Assembly (NCBI RefSeq): GCF_030464885.1
Contig: NZ_JALPRJ010000039.1
Location: forward strand, 1-64,000
Origin: Caballeronia sp. SEWSISQ10-4 2
Lineage (GTDB): Bacteria > Pseudomonadota > Gammaproteobacteria > Burkholderiales > Burkholderiaceae
Reading direction: 5' to 3'
Length of the DNA stretch: 64,000 bases
Below are positions 63,449 to 64,000 of this stretch, one piece after another (within the stretch, counting starts at the first letter, position 1; the number at the start of each line of letters is the position of its first letter). The notes below the pieces were generated by a model. That model did no database searches. It worked only from the letters and a program-made list of their open reading frames with translations, and was not told where the DNA came from. Position numbers and translations under genes: made by a program.

Positions 63449-64000
63449 ATGGAGCGAACAAGGGAAAAAGCACATCTGCTTGGACTAGCAATGGTAGGCA
63501 TCCCCCTCGCGGCGCTGTTGCTGTTGCCGTATGCGACCAACGGCCTATGGTTTGATGACGCAATAAACAGCCAGACTTGGGGCATGTTAAACCGGTTTGA
63601 TGTGAGCCTTTGGGATTTCTCATTGCGAGTTATCAACGTATGGCTCATCGACTACGGTCGAATCCTCTTGTGCTGGCCAGTCGTCTATGGTTTTTTTTAC
63701 ATTACCAGGGACCCGGGCGTCATTCGGATAGTAGACGTCGCGTTGGTGATTACGCATATTGCTGTGGTTGTTGTCCTACTCCGCCAGTTGCGGCTGTCGT
63801 GGCGAGCCGTTGGTCTGTTCATACTTTTTGTTTTATCGTTGTTTCAAATCCGGACTGGTGACGATCCAATCGCAGCATACGCATCGTTTTGTCAACTGCT
63901 TGGAATTGGTCTCACGATATCGCTGATTTTCTTCGGCGAGTGGTATCAAACCGGATCTGTGAAGTACCTTGCTGCGTCGACAGTGCTTGCAACACTATTA
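63449..64000 (+). CDS. Membrane protein, partial, running off window
   Basis: Open from ATG at 63449 to the last base (184 codons, no stop). Starts MERTREKAHLLGLAMVGIPL; spans at about 11-30, 78-92, 100-120, 125-142, 155-175, and an early Asp-rich WFDDAINSQTWG loop in the first periplasmic segment such as GT-C glycosyltransferases carry near their active site. Probably of the same functional kind as the gene before, 73 bases upstream. The 3' part lies outside this window. Confidence 0.7.
   Translation, partial: MERTREKAHLLGLAMVGIPLAALLLLPYATNGLWFDDAINSQTWGMLNRFDVSLWDFSLRVINVWLIDYGRILLCWPVVYGFFYITRDPGVIRIVDVALVITHIAVVVVLLRQLRLSWRAVGLFILFVLSLFQIRTGDDPIAAYASFCQLLGIGLTISLIFFGEWYQTGSVKYLAASTVLATLL

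Noticed and set aside
1..64000. tRNA genes, rRNA genes, CRISPR arrays, prophage integrase
   Set aside because: No cloverleaf, rRNA conserved segment, regularly spaced repeat array or recombinase signature was found by eye.

Overview
The window reads as chromosomal DNA of a Burkholderiaceae beta-proteobacterium, most like Paraburkholderia, Caballeronia or Burkholderia. The support is high GC with strong third-position bias, a CIRCE-controlled groESL operon with Burkholderia-type GroEL, a 3-hydroxybutyrate oligomer hydrolase, a DUF2242 lipoprotein, the yqgE-ruvX-pyrR-pyrB-pyrC' string, and an rmlBACD/wzm/gmd/wzt surface-polysaccharide locus. No tRNA, rRNA, CRISPR array or integrase is visible.

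Layout. 0.2-27.4 kb is backbone. It holds a small membrane protein and a sterol-desaturase-family hydroxylase; a LytS/LytR-type two-component pair with an 18-bp tandem repeat at its junction; a SerC-like aminotransferase coupled to a TPR/ATP-grasp protein; a DUF3857/transglutaminase protein; a KaiC-like ATPase next to a hybrid histidine kinase and a degenerate EAL protein; two MFS exporters; CoA-transferase, GntR, DinB, LysR and HCCA-isomerase-like genes; a TAXI solute-binding protein; a BON-domain protein; the oligomer hydrolase; and the lipoprotein.

27.4-34.6 kb is an accessory island with low gene density and partly lower GC. It carries an intact VapBC module, an XRE regulator, a MazE-like antitoxin whose MazF partner has decayed, an IS66 transposase scrap, a zinc-ribbon membrane protein, and an AT-rich orphan Ser/Thr protein kinase. 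A 66-bp near-identical repeat lies on either side of the zinc-ribbon/kinase pair.

34.6-47.5 kb returns to housekeeping genes: groES-groEL under CIRCE and a heat-shock-like promoter; a ThiD-like kinase, DUF72 and exported-protein operon; rubredoxin; an unknown 452-aa protein; photolyase; and yqgE-ruvX-pyrR-pyrB-pyrC'-acyltransferase, where pyrC' has lost its zinc-binding histidines.

47.7-64.0 kb is a surface polysaccharide (probably O-antigen) locus of the ABC-transporter type. rmlBACD makes dTDP-L-rhamnose. After apaH on the other strand come wzm, gmd, wzt, a methyltransferase with a long coiled coil, and a double-domain glycosyltransferase. This set resembles the E. coli O8/O9a export, polymerisation and chain-termination machinery. 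Then follow a truncated acyltransferase-3 pseudogene and two large unrecognised multi-span membrane proteins; the last runs off the window end.
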